NCBI GenBank assembly: GCA_002633025.1
Contig: NMRB01000981.1
Span: forward strand, 165,737 to 229,736
Direction: 5' to 3'
DNA: 64,000 nt
Source: Notospermus geniculatus
Lineage: Eukaryota; Nemertea; Pilidiophora; Heteronemertea; Lineidae
The notes under the pieces were generated by a model. The model was not told the origin of the DNA. It made no database searches and saw only the letters and a program-made list of their open reading frames with translations. Shown here piece after piece: positions 45,782 through 56,859 of this stretch (the stretch's first letter is position 1; each line of letters opens with the position of its first letter). A program made the position numbers and the translations under genes.

Positions 45782-46632
45782 AGCGTAGTTCTAGTAACTA
45801 ACATTTCCTCCTGTTATATGGAGATGGACATGCTGAACACATTCAGCTTGTTTAACAAGCTGAATGTGTTCAGCATGTCCATAACAGGAGGAAATGTATC
45901 ACAAGACAAAACCTGCACGTTTCCAAGATGGCCGCCCTTTTTAGGGGTGAAAAATTTGATGTCTTCAAATCATACCAACATGGGTATCAAATTAAAGGTC
46001 TCAGTGAGTACAACAACATGGCATGGATTTCATTCCCCAAAATGTACACTGCAACCCTTGAGGGGGCAAAAATGGCAACAAGTTCCATGAAAGTTGGATG
46101 AAAATAATATTTCAACATTGCTCTCATAGAGCTCCAAAATGATACCCATGATGACACCCTTTGGGTGACAGTTTTCTTGATCCCCCAAAAAGGGTCCAAA
46201 TTCAGGATCTTGAAAACTGTTGCCCAAAGGGTGTCACCATTGGTATCATTTTGGAGCTCTATGAATGAGAGCAATGTTGAAAAAAAAATTTCATCCACCT
46301 GCAGCCCCCGACCGTGGAACTAGTGGAAAGGGTCTCAAAAGTCGGATTTGTGGCCCTTTTTGACCCCCCCCAAGGGTTGCAGTGTACATTTTGGGGAATG
46401 AAACCCATGCCATGTTGTTGTACTCACTAAAACCTTTAATTTGATACCCATGTTGATATGATTTGAAGACATCAAATTTTTCACCCCTACTGTTAATCCC
46501 TTTGACCCCCTTAAAAGGGTGGCCATCTTGGAAATGTCCAGGTTTTGTCTTGTGGTAACACGCTGAATGTGTTCAGCATGTCCATCTTCACATATAAATC
46601 AGGAGGAAATGTTTAGTTACCAGAACTACGCT
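45782..46632. repeat. 851-bp foldback element with long arms
   Basis: The left edge AGCGTAGTTCTAGTAACTAA is matched inverted at 46612-46632. Further pairs run inward (TGAACACATTCAGC, CACCCC...TTTTTCACCCC, ATGTACACTGCAACCCTTG, ATTTTGGAGCTC) to a centre near 46185. A separate small palindrome (45824-45895) lies in the left arm. Arms are about 85-90 percent alike. No protein is recognised. Confidence 0.75.
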
Positions 46633-46790
46633 AATAAATGGGCATGTTTCACGGCCTATAAAGGATGTTACCAAAAATAGATAAGAGAGGATCTATTTTT
46701 GATGTTACCCACTCTGTATCTCATTTTGAAGAAAATGAAAATAAAATGTAGGCCTTTGTGAAATAGCTGGAGAATTTATCACCAGCAGTT

Positions 46791-46902
46791 GCCTGTTTCA
46801 AAAAGTGACTTTAAGCTAATGGTACCTTTAACCAAATGGAAAATGCATTGGAGTTGATGGTACCTGCCATTAGCTTTACAGTCCTTTTATGAAACAGGCC
46901 CA
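46791..46902. mobile_element. MITE with GCCTGTTTCA ends, copy 2
   Basis: Same family as 45082-45194, more diverged. Confidence 0.7.
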
Positions 46903-48312
46903 AAGATCCAAGTGTGTGCTTTCCATTGATTATCTCTGTTGGAGGATTTCTCTAAGTTTTCAAGGTTTAATAGATTTCGCAGTTTTAACATATGGTATAG
47001 TTGCCACTGGCAGCGAATGAATGGGCTAGGATGCTCAAAGGCAGGTGTGGAATGCTTCCTCACTCTTGATTGAGGCCTTCACCTATAATTGCAGCTTTCT
47101 ATTGATTATAAAATCAATTGCTTCTCCAAGATGAGACAACACAATACTGTGGCTACTTGTGCCTATGGGCGAATCTGTCATGTGAGGAGTCGATGTTGTA
47201 GATCAATAGGTAATGATTTCCCATGAATGGGGTGTCTGTGCAGGGGTGGGCCAGCTGCCATCCAAGTGCCATTCACATTATACATTATGCAGCACACAAA
47301 TCTGCAGCGCAGATTCATGCAATGTACACTGGGAATGTACAATGAGGACTGTGTCCATGCAGGCTTGAGAGAGAAGTAGGCCTAGAATAGAAACTCACAC
47401 AAGAACTATTTTTGAATTTCATTTTCACTTTTATATAGAAAATTACTTTAATCAGATTGATTAGATGGCAATCTCCATATAAAATCACTCACAATTTATA
47501 AAACACCCGGGCATCACGCCACACATAGGAGTCAAAACAACGGGCGATAATGTTGGAGAGTCGCTCGTGGAAATCTAAGTTGAGTCACTAAACAGTAGGC
47601 CTATATACAAAACCAAAATCACAGCGAGTCTCAGAATATATACAGTCAGATATTATTACGTGTATCGACGAAAGGGCTTTGGAACCATGAGGTAGTACCT
47701 TATCATTGAATTTCATCAAATATGCGTGTTAAAAATGTACCTTATTAAAACATTTAGTGAAAAAAACGTTAAAAATTTGATAAAATTCACATGGAAGGTA
47801 CATACCTACAGACTGATTCAAAGTTACTCGACTCAGTATTAAATGGTAAAATGGATACATGTAGCGAAGTCCACAAGCCCAGCTCACATTTCAGAACCAC
47901 TCTAACAATCTTAACCAAATTTCACATCATATACATGTATGTATATTTACATAATATCAACTGAAAATAAATTAACAACAATCGCGATGTATTTAATATC
48001 TGAGAGCCGTATCGAATAGGCTGATTTTGGTCACTGCGATGGAGGCAGTAATTTACAATGCAATAACACTATTACTATCATCACACTTCCTTTTATACAT
48101 GCATTTATTCACCTTCGAATGCATGTATTATTGTATACAGCAGTATTGGCAAATAATGGTATATATGGTAGCCTATTCTTTGGTCAATGTACAGTACATC
48201 ACTCATGTACCCTAATAATCACGCACGTTCATTTGATTAGCAATTTACGATGTTTCGAGTGGGGTACAGGCCACATGTGGACGTACATTAAACAGGGAAA
48301 ATTTGTGGGAGA
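46903..48312. other. Non-coding stretch, nothing recognised
   Basis: No gene, RNA or paired repeat was seen. AT content is high from 47700 to 48000. Confidence 0.35.
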
Positions 48313-48708
48313 ATAGTGAGTTTTCGCAAACCTAATGAAACACCAAGCACGAAATACGAAATTCTACATCATTTCCAGGACCTAATGTATTTCTGGAGAT
48401 GGTTGGTACCACAAATGTCCCTGCTGCCAGTGCGTCTTTTAGCATATCATGTAAGACCAAGAGAGTTATGGTGCATCTTGAATTTTTAAATTTCCATTTC
48501 GTATCTACGAAGTGGAAACGAAAAATAAATTTTAAAGTTTAATATACACCGTAACTCTATCGGACTAACGTCATACACTGAAAGGTGCCCTTGCAGCAGG
48601 CGATATTTGTGGTACATGTACCAACCATCTCCTGAAATACATTACGTCATGGAAATAAAGTCAAATTTCGTATTTCGTGTTTCGTCAGATTTGCGAAACC
48701 TTACTAAT
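48313..48708. mobile_element. Foldback MITE, family F, copy 2
   Basis: Same ends and internal order as 40143-40540, including GGTACCACAAATGTCCCTGC and the central ACGAAGTGGAAA; roughly 85-90 percent alike by eye. It begins TAGTGAGTTTTCGC. Confidence 0.8.
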
Positions 48709-50661
48709 ATGTCACTATGAACTGGCATGAAATGTCCTACATGCGGCGCGAAGTTTTACACAGATTCAGCATGAAGCTTGAACAACTCATGGTTGAAATC
48801 ATTCAACAAGACAAGGATCATCATACAAATCAAATTGTAAGAATTCTCAATTTTTTTCCTATCCTGAGATCTACGAATACAACATCGTACGTTTCAAATT
48901 ATGTCAACCATTTCAGATTTCGTCATTTGGAAACCTTGGAGAATCACTTTCCTGTCTTCTATGATCTACTTTGGCTCTTTACCGGTAAACGGAAATCCAA
49001 TGTTAGCAAGGGGTAAGTACATTACAACTGACTACATGAAATTCCACAGCAATGAGGAGGGCGACTTATTGTTTATCCCGACAGGTCGGTGCTGCGAGCG
49101 AAGTGACCTTAGTGATGTCATTGACGTCATTTTAGGTGTTGACGTTGTGTCATGAAGAAGTTACCTGTACATTTTTCTACAGGAATAATGAGACAAAACG
49201 TATGCATTTATCGGTATCACATTTCGTCGTTTTAAGGGAAAAAGCAATGAAATTAGAGAAATTTTCATCTACTACAAGATGATGTAAGTTTTACTGTCGG
49301 GTGACCAAAACAAACGGTTCATTTTCATGCCAGAAGTAAACTGAAATAACGTGTCGTTAGTAAAAAGAAATTTCGGTCACAACGCTCGTAGCGCGCCTTG
49401 TGGTGCTAGTGTGGCACCCTCCTCATTAAGAGTGCAAGTTTCTAATACATGTACCTACACTCCCTGAAGTACACAAAACTCGACAACCATGCCTCAAGGT
49501 AACATTACAAGAAATATGTCTGTGGGGAAAGAACTACCGTGGAACACCAAATCAGTGATACTCGTTCTGTTGAAACCTAATGTAACCATGGTAACGATAA
49601 AATTGCCATCGATAATTCTGTTGGTGTCACACTGGCAGGACAATGACATTAATGATTTCAGGACATGCGATGTGCTCATCAGAAAGAAAATCTATCGCCA
49701 GCGTGGAAAAAATACAATGCCAAATTATGGCCAATGTTGTGCTGATAGTGATACCGGTTATTTGCAATCCATATCAAAATTGAAATGTACATGCACTCAA
49801 CATTTACAGTGTGTTCATTGCATGTAGAACCAGGTGAGTTTCCAATGACATGCAGTTTGAAAAGTCTGCTGATATTGGTACATGAATAACATGTAGAATA
49901 ACATGTAGAAGAACTACATGTAGAGTCCAAGGCAAGGCAAAACGCTGTGGTGCTCATGGAAGTGATTATCTCCGACATAATACCAGTATTATGTCCAATG
50001 GAAGTACTAAGCCATAGATGGTTCGGTCAACATATACATGTGGGCCTACATTGTACGAGCGAGTTGCATGCATTGTCAATAAATAACAGATTTTCACCTT
50101 AGAGGTTTCCAAACACATTTCAACTGATTACATTGTAGATGCACTGATTATCATGAAAGTAAACAATAAATAATTAAGTTATTTACCAAAAAATTCTATC
50201 AATGCAAAATCAAACACAAATCTTTGTGATTTAGTCTGATTGGTAATAACAGTTTTTGCCAAGATCCCTCAAGAAGCATTTTGATACATTGCATTGACGA
50301 AAGCGTGTCCCTGCCCCGAGTCAATTCCAGTGCATTGTCCATAATTTTCATATTCACTCAGACAACATGTCAGGTTCAACTCAGGTCAGCGAAGTCCTGA
50401 CTATTTTCAAATTAACTGCTCACCAAACCAACAGGTAGACCATAAAGGCAGGCATGACAGGACTCGAAGAACTAGTAGCACATTGTACATTAGCCAAACC
50501 ACATGCATGACGTGTTCACAGATCTTCAAAAGTGAATCAGTATTTTTTTACTCAGGTTGACAGGACAGCAAAAACGATTTAAAAGAATGCATCCACATTT
50601 TGTACTTTTTATGCTTCTACAGTCAAATCCTATCATAAATATATCAAAAAATCTTTGATAT
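48709..50661. other. Non-coding or unassigned stretch with an X-box
   Basis: Short plus-strand frames at 48717-49016 and 49489-49827 have no recognisable domain, and I could not build a splice-consistent gene from them. GTAACCATGGTAAC, a perfect palindromic X-box, lies at 49582-49595 inside the second frame. Confidence 0.3.
49582..49595. promoter_or_regulatory. Palindromic X-box GTAACCATGGTAAC
   Basis: Identical to the FBXL5 intron 2 site at 10102-10115. The flanking bases differ, so this is not an obvious copy of one repeat. Confidence 0.3.
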
Positions 50662-50870
50662 TTGTGACCTGTTCTGGCAAAACCAGGCATATGCCGCTCT
50701 TAGCTCGGCAGGTTGAGACCAAATGTTTGTCAGTTTCAATATTGTTTGTCTATTGTGAAATCTGAAAGTCTATTTCTTCCATTCTCTCCTGGTGTCATCT
50801 TAGTTCATTACTGAGGCTCACCTTCTGAGCGACATACATGTATGCTTGGTTTTACCAGAACGGGTCACAT
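50662..50870. mobile_element. MITE with GTGACC termini, copy 2
   Basis: Related to 12574-12785 through GTGACCT / GGGTCACAT ends and the shared TTCTTCCATTCTCTCCTGGT. Confidence 0.6.
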
Positions 50871-51673
50871 GGTCTCATCGTTATCGATTTCCAAAACGCC
50901 GTTAGTTGATAATGATAGGATAAATACCCCGGTAGGTGCAATACTGCAAAAAACTAAAAGCACACAATATATAGAAATGTGACCTAAAATTTTTAGTGCA
51001 AAATGGCCAAAACCGACCCCCAAATTTTTAGTACCGCAATTTAAAATACATGTACATGTAGCTTGCAGTTAAGTGGAATAATTCAACTCCTAGTTATCAT
51101 GGTAAATCCTCAATCCTGAGCACACGAATCAATCAGTTGTACTCCTGGTGAATTTCAAGATTAGCTATTAAAGCACGTGCACTTGTTTCATTTGCCGACT
51201 AGTTAGTAAACATTTAATCCACATTTGAGTGGTACATCCGTGTAGCCACAGTTGTTAAAGATTTGAGTGGCACACAAAACACAAAAAAACAACATGGTTG
51301 AACTGATCCAACCGCAATTTCCTCCAGTGTAATCCTTGGCTGCGTATTGATACTGATAGACATCATACATGTACACATGTACACTTCAAAGGTCTTTTCT
51401 ATGGAAAATTCCTATAATTCATGTAACTTGAATTTTTAGGCAACACAAACACGTTACACACTATATAATGTTATCCATGTTTTTCTTACCGCAAAAATAT
51501 AACTTACATGTAGCAACATGTCATGATTGAATTTTGTTTTTCTAGTAATTTTTTCACATCACAGATAGACGGTCAACATTTTAACACATAGTGCAGTCAT
51601 TGGTCCAGTTTTTAACTAGTGTGGACGGCATGAAGGATTGGGTCCCCAAGAAAAACTAGCCTAGCAGTCAGAT
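50871..51673. other. Region downstream of DYRK2 (likely its 3' untranslated region)
   Basis: No gene is seen. The DYRK2 stop is at 51674, so the minus-strand 3' untranslated region should lie here; no polyadenylation signal could be picked with confidence. Confidence 0.35.
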
Positions 51674-53371
51674 TTATATCGTAGACCCTATCTTAGGCAA
51701 TGTGGTCCTAGTGTTCAGTGCTGGGACTTCGTCAACGGCAATCTGGTTGGTTTTGCCGCTTCCTGGGTTCATCTTGTTGAACGCTCGATTTCCTGACGTC
51801 CGACGGTTGATTGCAGACGCATCATTTTCATTCGGCGGTGGCTTAGGCAAGCGACGTCGAAGCCAGGCATGGCGCAGTGCCTGACCGGGTGTCATACGTG
51901 ATGCTGGATCCCAGTCGAGGCAACGACGCATAAAATCTAAGAACAATGGATCATCACATCCCTTCAAGCCTGCCACCATTTCTTTGGAACCAGGAGGACC
52001 GCGTGTCTTGCCTCTGCGAGATCGTCCATGGCCCAGGACCGTGCTGCCATCTGGTAGATTAGTAACGTTACAATAGCGTGGATGTCCTTTCGAGCTGACA
52101 AAATTCCTCGCACGTTTTGATTGGTCCAATAGTTTTTGTGGTGGCATACCCAGCAACTCGATTACACACGCCAACTGGTCGCCCTCGTCCTCTCCAGGAA
52201 ATAAGGGATAACCAGTCAGCAATTCGGCAAGAATACATCCCAAGCTCCACATATCGATTGGCATCCCATATTTGGCACCGAGAATAACTTCAGGTGCTCG
52301 ATAGAACCGAGACTGAATGTACGTGTAGATCCTTTGGTGCTCATAACAACTGGAACCAAAATCGATGACTTTTATTCCGCTACGACCCTGCTGTTTCAAC
52401 AGAATGTTCTCAGGCTTCAGATCACAGTGAATGATACGATTCTTATTAAGAGCGTCCAAGCACTGCAATATGGAATGAGCAAACTTCCTAACTAGCTGAA
52501 GACTGAAACCTTGGAATTTGTTCTTTTTTATCAGTTCATAGAGATTCATGCTAAGTAATTCAAATGTTATACATATATGATTCCGGAAAACAAAGTGTTC
52601 CGTGATATGAATGATATTATGTGTGTTGTCTTTGTCCTGTTTTTTCAAGTGTTCTAATATCCTGATTTCTTCCTGCGCCTGTCTGTGAAAACGTTTCTCG
52701 TTTCGCACCATTTTCAATGCAACATGCGTGTTTGACTTATGATCATAAGCCTTCACGACCTGGCCAAAACTTCCTTTTCCGATCACCTTGAGAACTTCGT
52801 AACGATACGATACATGATCGTGAGGAATATGGACATATGAACCCTGGTCATCATCGTATCCGTTATTGTTCGGCCCTCCAATAACACCTTGTCGTTTCTT
52901 CGCGTTGTGCCCGACGAAAAAAATCTGTGGGTAGTTGAAGATTTCGTGGTGCTCGAACGATGAGAGTTTATGCATATATTGCTTCATCGCCGTTTCCGGA
53001 CTTACGGCGGACGACCTTTTCCCAGAATTTTTGTATAAACTACCGGCACTCGAGCTGGGACGGACAGCTGGCAAAGCTTGTTTGGTGTTTTCACTTGATT
53101 GTTGTTGTTGTTGGTGGCCGCCATCTTGGTTTTCTCTGTGGTGATGGCTGCCTTCTCGGTGTTTGCTGTCTTCGTACAGTTGTTGCACCTTTACGGTGCC
53201 GTGATTGCTGAGATGGGGTCCATGCTGTGACCCTCCCACTGTCTGGCTAGTCAGGGGAGGGAGATGGGTTGACGGTGGGGCCTCCAGGCTGTACAAATTA
53301 TCTCCCGTGGTGGTTGTCCCCACGAGAGAACGGGTTCGCTGGACTGGCAAGGGCTTGACACGGGTGGACAT
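51674..53371 (-). CDS. DYRK2: DYRK2, dual-specificity tyrosine-regulated kinase
   Basis: One uninterrupted exon encodes 565 residues from the ATG at 53371. A frame-extending GTG lies just upstream but the ATG is the natural start. Features in order: an N-terminal NAPA-type segment with KVQQLYED (about 61-68), a His/Gln-rich stretch, [16 protein letters not shown] (about 139-154), the DYRK homology box [13 protein letters not shown] (about 168-180), and the kinase domain. The domain shows GKGSFGQVV, catalytic Lys in VALKMVR (about 220), HCDLKPEN (Asp about 317), DFG (about 337) and the YTY activation loop (Tyr about 349 and 351), where the second Tyr is autophosphorylated in this family. It ends [11 protein letters not shown], like the vertebrate C-terminus, so the coding sequence looks complete. 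DYRK2 phosphorylates Ser/Thr on substrates and scaffolds an EDVP ubiquitin ligase in vertebrates. DYRK3 and DYRK4 are less similar in the tail. Confidence 0.94.
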   Translation of the reverse strand: MSTRVKPLPVQRTRSLVGTTTTGDNLYSLEAPPSTHLPPLTSQTVGGSQHGPHLSNHGTVKVQQLYEDSKHREGSHHHRENQDGGHQQQQQSSENTKQALPAVRPSSSAGSLYKNSGKRSSAVSPETAMKQYMHKLSSFEHHEIFNYPQIFFVGHNAKKRQGVIGGPNNNGYDDDQGSYVHIPHDHVSYRYEVLKVIGKGSFGQVVKAYDHKSNTHVALKMVRNEKRFHRQAQEEIRILEHLKKQDKDNTHNIIHITEHFVFRNHICITFELLSMNLYELIKKNKFQGFSLQLVRKFAHSILQCLDALNKNRIIHCDLKPENILLKQQGRSGIKVIDFGSSCYEHQRIYTYIQSRFYRAPEVILGAKYGMPIDMWSLGCILAELLTGYPLFPGEDEGDQLACVIELLGMPPQKLLDQSKRARNFVSSKGHPRYCNVTNLPDGSTVLGHGRSRRGKTRGPPGSKEMVAGLKGCDDPLFLDFMRRCLDWDPASRMTPGQALRHAWLRRRLPKPPPNENDASAINRRTSGNRAFNKMNPGSGKTNQIAVDEVPALNTRTTLPKIGSTI

Positions 53372-53830
53372 CACGCAAAACTCACCGTCCTCGCAAGCAA
53401 TCGAGTCATTTTTCGTTTCAGATCACGTCCATAATATATCCATGTATAGTTCAGAGGACGGTACAACGACGTTTTTTCCAAAATTCGGTGATAATAGCCA
53501 AAAATAAACGGAAAGTTCACCTCGGTTTGTTGGTGTTTTTTCGAGGCTGCATAATGAATCCGTTGCCAGGCCAGACACGTCATAGGATGACGTCATTGGT
53601 GTCCTCCTCCTAAATATTGACCAATGAAAAGGTTCCAATTTTATGCCGTTGTTCTTTTGTTTACAGGCGGCAACGATCAGAATGTACAACCTCGATCCCG
53701 AAATCAAACAGTGCTAAAAATAACTTCGCTTACAAGACTGGTAGCGTATAGTAGACACTTCAACCCTATTGGTTGAAACCTGGTCCGCTGTGATGACGTC
53801 ATAGAGGAAGCCTCCCAATACCAAGCGGCG
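53372..53830 (-). promoter_or_regulatory. DYRK2 5' region and likely promoter
   Basis: Read on the minus strand, CCAATGACGTCATCC (53588-53602) joins a CCAAT box to a perfect CRE. A second TGACGTCA lies near 53795, and an inverted CCAAT occurs near 53622. No TATA box is evident. A donor-like GACG|GTGAGT occurs 13-20 bases upstream of the ATG; its use would remove the start codon, so it is probably not used with this ORF. Confidence 0.5.
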
Positions 53831-54500
53831 TCATGAGGAACTAATATTGTGGAAGGTAACATTTGATCAAGACCGTCAATTTTTGCTTTTATCGTGATGT
53901 AGGCCCAATCCTATTTACCGGTATATATATTGAAAAGTTTTGAAAGAATTGTTTTTTCAGATCATGAAAAAGTGTCACAATACTTTTAAAAAATTCATCT
54001 TTATCCTCCAAAAAATTGTTATTTTTCTGTCCCTATCATCTATCTTCTTTGGCCACTCTTTTCCCTTTTATAACCGGTAATTCCAAATTGGTCGGGGCAG
54101 GTACATTTTCAAACTGCTGCGCCCAAAATTGATGGCGACCACTCAGCCATGGTGGCACTGTATAGGCCTACGTATTTTGTCGTTTGAACTTGAAAGAGCG
54201 TCCAAGTCGATGGTTATCTTCGTTCAAACCTTTACAAAAGCATGATAAACAAGAGAAGGACATCGGAGCGATGTCAATGGTTTCCGATGAGAAGTTGACT
54301 ACTCTAGAGCTAGTTATCTGTGACCTTGACCTCTGACCTTGAGAAGTATTGCGTAACTGGAACAGGCATCCTTGATTAAACTTATAGGAGATGGTCGGGC
54401 TTCTAATTAGTTTTCTCCTGAAATTCTGAGCAGATTTGCACTTTAGAACTGTTTGACCTTGACCTTGACCTCTGACCTTCAAGGTCATTGCGTAATCTGA
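53831..54500. other. Non-coding stretch with TGACCTTGACCTCTGACCTT repeats
   Basis: The phrase GACCTTGACCTCTGACCTT occurs at about 54320-54340 and again near 54458-54478, each about 30 bp before GCGTAA and CATCCTTGAT phrases, forming two diverged ~140-bp units. Confidence 0.5.
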
Positions 54501-54539
54501 AAGCTCATCCTTGATAACATAGGTGTAGGTGAAGGTTTT

Positions 54540-55064
54540 AGGTTTCTACCATCACCAGATTCTGACTTATGTCATGTTATCAAATTTGAATATCAAATCT
54601 CACCACGATATCAGCAAATATCATGCGACCGAGCAGGTGCAAACTGAAAATTTCAGTTGCAATAGCATCCGTGGATGAGGAATGATGTTGTGATACCAGT
54701 TTCAAGTCACTTACTGTGGCAGATCTCCCGATATGTCAAAATATCAAATTTGATATATCAATATCATTATGATGCTGACACTGGAGAATAAATTTGTTGA
54801 TGCCAGTATCTTGCCAAGGGCCATAAACATAGGGAAGGAACTTGTTGCTAGTGCTCTACCTGGCGTCGGAGACAAGTTATTCAAGAAACAAAAGTGTGAC
54901 AGACAAAATCTCAACTTTTGATATATCAATTTCACCATGAACCAGGTTTCGGAGACTGGAAATTTTCATTCCATCTTGTAGCTCAGGTCATGAAACCTGG
55001 GGCTAGGTCACATTTCCAGGTCTGTAGCTCTTGCAGGAACAAAGTTACAGGTGTGACAGACTGA

Positions 55065-55099
<35 letters not shown>

Positions 55100-55148
55100 C
55101 CACGACCAAACACAATATGGTTTCCGATCTTGAGATCGGAAACCATAA
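54540..55148. mobile_element. Helitron/pearl-like repeat, inverted copy
   Basis: Right edge: hairpin GGTTTCCGATC / GATCGGAAACC (55119-55145), then CCAAACACAATA, then (GACA)n at 55065-55099, then core blocks with ATATCAAATTTGATATATCA. It is the inverted counterpart of 42013-42780. Confidence 0.5.
55065..55099. repeat. (GACA)n microsatellite
   Basis: About nine GACA units next to the hairpin of the Helitron-like repeat. Confidence 0.95.
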
Positions 55149-55392
55149 CAACTTAAATCGGCAACAAGCATGATAAACAAATTGGCAAGTCCTGCCGAAA
55201 ACGAAGTGCTATTTGTGTACTGAACATTGCTTATGAATGTCAACTTCTACTTCCAGTTGGTCGTTTTACTCGCTGATGTCGTTGTTGAACCAGGCTGTTC
55301 CACAGACTGATGATCACATTAAGGGGCATACTACCCGCAGGTACTGGGCTGAAGTCCGCAACAGCCTCAAAGGATTTTCAACAGGACACTAC

Positions 55393-55505
55393 CAGGGGCC
55401 TGTTTCATAAGTGACTTTAAGCTAATGGTACCATTAACTCAATGCATTTTCCATTTGGTTAACGGTACCATTAGCTTAAAGTCACTTTATGAAACCGGCC
55501 CCAGG
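55393..55505. mobile_element. MITE with GGGGCCTGTTTCATAA ends, copy 3
   Basis: Clean inverted ends GGGGCCTGTTTCATAA and TTATGAAACCGGCCCC with inverted AAGCTAATGGTACCATTA. Confidence 0.75.
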
Positions 55506-56380
55506 ACATCAACCACGTTCGCTCAGTCGAACTGGAAAAATTCAGTTTATTCTTCGACTCTTTCCACTGGACTTCGAAAAAGATGAAGGAAACAAATGAA
55601 GGAAACTTTTTATTTGTTGATTGTATTTGTTGTTTGATTACTACAGAAGAAAGCAACGAAAATAAAAGTGACTTGAGCTGGTGAGCTTCTGGAATGGAAT
55701 CTGAAAAGAAAATATGATGTAATAATGAAGGAAAATGAAGCAGAAGTGAAGCAGAAACAGAAATTTGTTTCAGAAACAGATTTGTATTTGTATTGTTTCT
55801 ATAACTAGCAAAATAAATATAGAAAGTTTGCCATTTTCTTTTTGTCAGTTTTTTTGCTAAGTTGGCTACAAAAAGGGAAAGCTTTGAAGTCCAACTCCTT
55901 ATTTCGTTGTCCCACCCCTAGGACCGAAACTTTGAGACGGTAAAGGAGTAATCTCCCCTACGAAATTCGATGGGGAGATTTCAAAGTCATCTTACCCTTA
56001 GCTGTAAATAAATTCCTTTTCAATGTACATGTACATCGCTATTTCGGTGTTAAACTGATTTTTCATATCATGAGAAGAGAGAATAGGTTTTCTCGAAATA
56101 TGAAAAATCAGTGGGAGTAGCGATCTAAATTAAAAGAAATTTCAACGGTGATCAGTCAGTGAAATTGGGGAGTTGAGGAGAGGGCCGATCTTACGATGCG
56201 TTGTGTTATACAATCACATGAAAAATAGATAAGCAAGCGATCTATTTTTGATTACATGTAACTATTTTTCAAAACCACGTCGGAGCACTGCAGGTTTGTT
56301 GGCGGTGTGACAGGGATTAAAGTCCCCTGGAATAAAAGTCTGGTCTTTTTGTTCAGCGAGGGATCAAAATATAATGACTA
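55506..56380. other. Non-coding stretch with small palindromes
   Basis: Short inverted pairs occur (for example CTGATTTTTCATAT / ATATGAAAAATCAG at about 56057-56115, and AAAATAGAT / ATCTATTTTT near 56223). No gene recognised. Confidence 0.35.
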
Positions 56381-56473
56381 TACAGGGTGGGCCAGAGAAA
56401 GTGTCGCTCGAGCAATAGGGAAACAATAGAAATGCTATTGTTCGAGGGACACTTTCTCTGGCCCACACTGTAG
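56381..56473. mobile_element. Mariner-like MITE (TACAGGGTGGGCCA)
   Basis: TACAGGGTGGGCCAGAGAAA and its complement (TTTCTCTGGCCCACACTGTA) form a 93-bp hairpin element. Such ends are typical of mariner-type MITEs inserted at TA. Confidence 0.65.
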
Positions 56474-56620
56474 AGATCACTGATGACCATTCGAATTGTG
56501 CGATATTGTTTTATGTTGTAGAGAGAGACCAATAAATCTAAAATATTATTCGGAGAGCGTGCCCCGGTATCCGGTAACCCGAACGATCAGTCTGTTTATT
56601 TAGTGTGGGGGAGCAATGTT

Positions 56621-56671
56621 CTGGGGCCTGTTTCATAAAGTGACTTTAAGCTAATGGTACCATTAACTTCC
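56621..56671. mobile_element. Half copy of the GGGCCTGTTTCATAAA MITE
   Basis: Only the left arm to CCATTAACTTC is present; the right arm is missing. Confidence 0.7.
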
Positions 56672-56859
56672 CTGGCTTTCCAAAGGCAAAAAACAAGTGG
56701 TTAATAACTGTGGTCACAACGAGACACCACTCCCGAATCCGCGACTTGGTGACGTAAGACAACCACGACTCGGCTAGGCATGACGGTGTCCAAGGATACT
56801 TGAATGGAAATTACCCACAATAATCTGAGTTACATAATCTTTCAGGACCAGTGCACACA

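Noticed and set aside
53372-53374. GTG codon as DYRK2 start
   Set aside because: A good ATG follows at 53371, and non-ATG starts are rare in animals.
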